Shown here piece by piece: positions 58,091-64,000 of a DNA stretch of 64,000 bases. Within the stretch, counting starts at the first letter, position 1, and every line of letters starts with the position of its first letter. Below the pieces are notes generated by a model, which saw only the letters and a list, made by a program, of their open reading frames with translations, ran no database searches and was not told the origin of the DNA. Origin of the DNA: Nannochloropsis oceanica (taxonomy: Eukaryota; Sar; Eustigmatophyceae; Eustigmatales; Monodopsidaceae); assembly GCA_004519485.1 (NCBI GenBank), contig CP038119.1, positions 62,001 to 126,000 of the forward strand, read 5' to 3'. A program made the position numbers and the translations under genes.

Positions 58091-60165
58091 GGCTTGGCCT
58101 TGGTGTGGATTTGTAGAAACTTATATATGCCTATATGTATACACACACCGATGTGCTGTTGAAGGGGAGGGCGTGGGGGTGATGGTCAGACTTGGTGCAG
58201 GACAGACGTATGCTTTCTTGGATGTGAGTGAGAAAGGCATGAGCTGCTAGGGGCGGTTTGACATGATTGGCGGCCACAGCAGGTCGTTTGGTCTGAAAGA
58301 GGCTATTGCGTGTTGTCAACCCTGTGCTTTTGTACTGCGTGAAAGGATGTGAACGCAAGGGGGAGTGTGGCGGCACACCCACATAATTTCGGGAAGAGCT
58401 CTTGGAATAGGCATGGCGACACGACAGTCAGGTCTACAGCACAAGAACATGCATACGGCCTTGACCACAGCTCATGCCACAAGGGCATCAGTTGGTTATC
58501 TCTCCTGATTCTAGTGGCGCTTAATCCCTTAGACTGGTGCTACTATTCTGCCCCTTTCGCCATCGATTAAACCACGAGTTCTACCGTCGTGGTGCTCTCT
58601 GTGACGTCAGGCCACCTGCATTAAAATGGGCCATAACCATGAGTTCCACGGAGATCTTGGAGTATGAATGCAGAGACACGGTATAATTATAGGCGACGGT
58701 AAAGCAGAGGATTAAAGCAGGGTATCGCAGGATGGTTGTCCAACAAGAGACCAAAAGGATGATGTCCGTACACATGTGTCGTATCCCGTGGAAGAATTCC
58801 CCTCCCTCGCATTTTTTGTGGGGGTCACAGGCAGAAAGTTCTTTCACCAATGTACTTGGCATTCCCTTTCGAAACACATTCGATTGTTACAAATTGGTTT
58901 GCATATGGCAAATCTTGTATATGAATTATGCCTGAAGCATCACCCGACTCGTCCCTGAAACCCACTTTTTGTATGCCCGTCGAAGCTTTGGTCGATCCAT
59001 CCACTCCAGAGTGCTGCGATTGAAGCTGCCCGACACGCATTAGCTGTGGACCGGACAAGACACCTAGAGGATAAACGGTACCGAAGCAATATTTTAGCCA
59101 TTATTCTAGGATGATGTGGGCTTTTATTCACGGCTTAGGTGCTAGAGTTGAGGATACTAGGGGCGAGAGAGGGCGTGGCAGCACGACGGTAAGGAGGCCA
59201 AGCGCCTGTCAACAAATGAACAGTAATGCCTTGTTCACGTGTGTATGTAGAAGGCTTTACATTAAATGAAAAATTCAAACAGTCCACGTTCAGGACAGGA
59301 GAGAGCGGATAGGGAGGAATGTTGGCTGGCGCGGGCGTGACGATTTAAAGACGGTCGAGTTTCCGTGAATGTGTCTAATTTGATCTTGCAAGAGCCCGCG
59401 CCTGCGGAGTGACGATACCAGCAGGAGCGTTGGGAATTAGATGCATGCGACCGAAAATGCCTGTACCAAGAAGGATATCTCTGCATGTTCTCTCCCGGCT
59501 AGCAAATCTGCTCGCCCGTGTATGTTGTGTGGTTGATGGGCCAAGGGAGGATGAGAGGCAAGGATCACCGTTTTCGCAAAGCAGACTTCAGGTCCAGATT
59601 TTTGCCTGAAGAAGTATAATGGAAAGAAGTGATCCATCTTCTTAAGAGCCTGGTCACTTTCAGTTCCAAGCACGGTGCCAGCAGGGCATGACTTTTTTGC
59701 GGCTCAGTAGGGTAGGCATGTCTCGCCAAATAAATCCGGCGACAAATATTCAGACGGCAGCATGCCGCATTAAAGCATCTCTTTTTCGAACACCGACATG
59801 GCCTTTGTTGGTTAGCGGATGCTGTTGCACTTTTCATACAAAGCAAAAAGGGCTAGATCAACCTCCTCCCGTGCGTCCTCTGACGTCTCTCAGCATCACC
59901 AACAAGCAACGGCAGGAGTGAGAGTCGAGCGTCCCGCCTGGGTCCGCCCCCCACGCGCTCAATTTATGTGTTTAAGTGTGCGACACACCCGATGCAATAC
60001 GCAGGCGCTCTTTCTTACCGCTTTGTAACGATCCATCTGTTGCCGCACCACATTTTGCGGCGCAGACATGCTTCTCTCTTCGCAACAACCACCTAAGGTA
60101 GTTCTCACCCTTTCTTCCTCCACCCCCTCCACAAACGACCACACACAGACACTACACGCCGAGAA
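58091..60165. other. Divergent 2.1-kb spacer between BAHD and coiled-coil genes
   Basis: It contains both promoters. Many short frames occur on both strands, none recognisable. GGGA/TCCC tracts are absent. I see no terminal repeats or transposase fragments. Confidence 0.5.
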
Positions 60166-60502
60166 ATGGACCCCCGGGACAAAGAAATCGAATCGTTGCG
60201 TGCCGAGATAGCGTCCTTAAGTCGTTCCGGTGCCGATGCTGTCCATGCCTACAGCCGCAAGAAGGAACGCTGCGACGAACTCATGGAGTCGCTCATTGAC
60301 CTCCAAGCGCGCTACGATGCCGTGACCGCCCAAACTCAGACCACCAATAGTGAGTCTGCTCTCTCTGCGTCGACGTCCTCCTTAGAAGAACGTATTGCAG
60401 AGCTGGAGCTGGCTCTGGCCGCCAAAGACAGCCTTCTCCAAGGATTGCAAGCGGCCTGCGCTCAGAAGGATGCTGCGCTATTGGAGGCAATGCGGAAGCA
60501 AG

Positions 60503-60551
<49 letters not shown>

Positions 60552-62031
60552 TACGGAAAAAGATGGCAAAGAGGCCAACAACACACAGCACCAGCAGGTC
60601 ATGGGGCTTGTCGAGCATGCTTTTCAGCTTCTGGAGTCTCACCCTCCCACGGCTACAGCGCAAGCAGTAGCAGCAGCGCCGTCCTCCCCCTCTCTCTCCT
60701 CCTCCACCTCGACCATTACCGCCTCGACAAGCAATGATCTGAACTTGACCAAGTGCGGCACTCAAGTCGGAACGCCCGCCATGGAAAAATACCCGGAGCA
60801 GCACGCTTGCTCGGATGCCACCATTCAATCCCTCCTTGAGGACCTTGCTTCGGTGAAGGACTTCGCCGGCCTCGAACTCGCAGTCACGACGGAGGCCCTC
60901 CAGGAAATGCGACAAGAAGGTTTGGAACGCGAAAAAGCACTGTCGGATGAAATGGGAGGGATGAAGGAGGAGCTAGGGAGGGTACAAGCTATGATGGCAG
61001 CTGTAAGGGCGGAGGCGGAGGAACAGGCAAGGAGAGACAGCCAGGCCATCCAAGAGTTGGAGGTTACTGTGCAGTTGACCGAAGGCGCCCTTCTCCTCGC
61101 CAAACAACAAGAACAACAAGCAGCAGCAGCAGCGGCACTGCTACCGGAGGGTGCATTGAGCCCTGCGTCGACGGCGAGGCTACAGGGAGTGATGGCTGGA
61201 TTGCGTAGCCAGCTGCAAGATACAGAAATGAGGGCACAAGAAGCAGAAGTGGGGCGAGTGAGATTGATGCAGGAACTGGAAGGGATGGAGGATCGCTTGG
61301 GAAAAGCGGAGGAGAGCCTAGCGGCTGCTGCTGCTGCTGCTGTTGCTGAATCTGCTCCTGTCGAAGAGCCCGAAACGACAGCAGCAGCAGAGGAAGGGAT
61401 GGGCGGCATTCACACCCCTGCAAAGGTGAAAGCCAGCACAACTTCCACCGGCACCAGCATGACACCTCATACCCCTGTCCCTGCAGCAGCAGCTGCTGCT
61501 GCTGCCCCTTCCTCATCCGCTGTTGCCATGCAGACCACTGCCGCCCTCCGTCGTCTCCAAGCGGAGCTTCTTCAAACCAAAGCGCAGCTAGACACAGCCA
61601 ACACCAACACCACGCTTCTACAACGTTACATCGCCACTCGTCGGCTTCAGAAAACGGATACAATGACAGCATCAGTCGCGGCAGTTAATACTTCCTCACC
61701 GGGAGGGAGTGAGGAGGAAGGTAAGGAGGGGCCAGCGAGAGCGGCGGCTGAGCCGTGTGCTTCTCCTGCCTCGGTGTTGGCGTCCAGCAAGAGTAGAGGA
61801 CGTTTGCTCTTCTCTCCTCCTTCTTCCTCTCCCGCTGCGAGTGCATGTAGTGCCACCGCAACGATAGGTGGCGACAGGGTGACTGAAACGCCTTCCCCCT
61901 CCTCTTCGTCCTTGTTTTCCTTCGAGAAGGCTGTCAACTTCTTCTCCTTTGCTTCGTCTTCCACAGCGGCAGCAGCAGCAGCGGCAGTAGCAGCCGCACC
62001 GGTGGGGGATGAGACACATGTGGGGATTTAA
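60166..62031 (+). CDS. Ala-rich coiled-coil protein (621 residues)
   Basis: An intronless frame starting MDPRDKEIESLRAEI in a fair start context. Long heptad-like segments lie at about 1-45 (RKKERCDELMESLIDLQARYD), 70-120 (ERIAELELALAAKDSLLQGL) and 225-330 (LEVTVQLTEGALLLAKQQEQQ). They continue at about 345-385 (RLQGVMAGLRSQLQD, RLMQELEGMEDRLGKAEE) and 455-495 (RRLQAELLQTKAQLD). Poly-Ala runs from GCA repeats separate them. The Ser/Ala-rich C-terminus includes SLFSFEKAVNFFSFASS, a possible hydrophobic anchor. Architecture suggests a cytoskeletal, golgin-like or tethering scaffold, but no family is recognised. Confidence 0.8.
60505..60550. repeat. GCA triplet repeat coding poly-Ala
   Basis: About 15 GCA units encode Ala in frame within the coiled-coil gene. 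Confidence 0.9.
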
Positions 62032-62683
62032 AGAGAGGTTTGCAAGGAGGAGAAGAGGCGATGGTGACGTATGTACATTTTTGAAAAGGCAGGCCGATGA
62101 GAAACAGAGAAGTGAGAATCGAATCGAAGAATGCGTTTAGAGCATCGTTACAGGAGGCGATGATTTCCTTTCATGTTAATTCGTTTTCATGGATCCTTTT
62201 GTTGCTGCTGCTGCTGCTGCTTCTCCCCGGTGGCTCTTTTAAACTTGGCCTCATTTCCCCCGGAAGAGTTTTTGTTCGCATCCTATTTCATCGATGTTGT
62301 ACGGCGCGAATACCACCTAAAAAGCCTTTTGTGAGGACACTTCTACGTCTATTTTTCTCCTTCCCTCCCTCCTTCGTGGTCTCAGCTCTCACCCACTTGC
62401 AATCTCGCCCTCGCTTCCTGAAAGTACATTCCCAATCACACCCACGCACAGGCGTGACTTCTTGCTTTTTAACTGTCTCCCCTCCACCCAGACTTTCCTT
62501 AGATAGCTCGTTCGAAATATTTCCCGCTTCCATTTCTTTATCCACTACTTCCTTCCAACCCTCTTTCTTCCGCTTTTTTTGCTTTCATCTTTCATGAGAA
62601 GAAAAGTATACAACCTGCAAAGCCACCCCTTCTTCCCTCCTTCCCTCCTTCCCTCCTTCCCTCCTTCCCTTCTTTCGTTCTTT
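62032..62683. other. Convergent spacer before the right-edge gene
   Basis: It holds the 3' end of the coiled-coil gene and of the right-edge gene. A CTG run lies at 62203-62222 and CCTT repeats at 62635-62670. No gene is supported. Confidence 0.5.

Positions 62684-64000
<1,317 letters not shown>

Noticed and set aside
58091-60165. Possible transposon relic in the 2.1-kb divergent spacer
   Set aside because: No terminal repeats, target duplication or transposase or reverse-transcriptase motif was visible.
60293-60915. Minus-strand frames opposite the coiled-coil gene
   Set aside because: They are shadows of the GC-rich coding strand and the GCA repeat.

Overview
The window looks like nuclear DNA of a eukaryotic alga. 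Most genes are split into many short exons with GT-AG (occasionally GC-AG) introns, and the introns are full of purine/pyrimidine tetranucleotide tracts (GGGA/TCCC). Intron-poor genes lie between them. The gene set and the intron style suggest a stramenopile, most like a eustigmatophyte of the Nannochloropsis/Microchloropsis type. That assignment is inference from style, not a match. I saw no rRNA, tRNA, CRISPR, virus-like element or recognisable transposon.

Layout. 0.3-4.2 kb: a Notum/pectinacetylesterase-like hydrolase (-). 5.3-8.6 kb: a divergent pair, pyroglutamyl-peptidase I (-) and the N-terminal glutamine amidase NTAQ1 (+), sharing one 774-bp spacer. 9.6-12.7 kb: an unknown basic protein (-) and a ZZ zinc-finger protein (+). 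13.3-16.5 kb: an intronless class 3 lipase (+) and a FAM133-like Lys/Ser-rich nuclear protein (-). 16.5-22.1 kb: an island without GGGA tracts holding one intronless, bacterial-type fusion of RffC (WecD) and RffA (WecE). 22.2-31.1 kb: a 15-exon ABCG half-transporter (-) and a 10-exon 4-hydroxyphenylpyruvate dioxygenase (-). 31.1-35.6 kb: a sparse stretch with a small membrane protein (+) and a CFAP97-family protein (+). 35.6-42.7 kb: a large membrane-anchored repeat protein (-) diverging from a signal-peptide orphan (+). 43.7-46.7 kb: an 11-exon NAD-dependent glycerol-3-phosphate dehydrogenase (+). 47.9-51.1 kb: a PDCD4-like protein with two MA3 domains (-). 52.2-58.1 kb: a MscS-type channel (-) and a BAHD acyltransferase (-). 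60.2-62.0 kb: an Ala-rich coiled-coil protein (+). 62.7 kb to the right edge: the 3' part of an unidentified gene (-).

For the multi-exon genes I located donor and acceptor sites by reading. In each full model the phases join and the summed exon length is a multiple of three. The models are not supported by transcripts.

Most notable points: (1) the RffC-RffA fusion would carry out two consecutive steps to dTDP-Fuc4NAc in a eukaryote; (2) two enzymes acting on the two fates of N-terminal glutamine are divergent neighbours; (3) introns carry repeat tracts at both ends, often complementary to each other, and there are local duplications that copy splice sites; (4) a surface protein has about nine 30-residue repeats.
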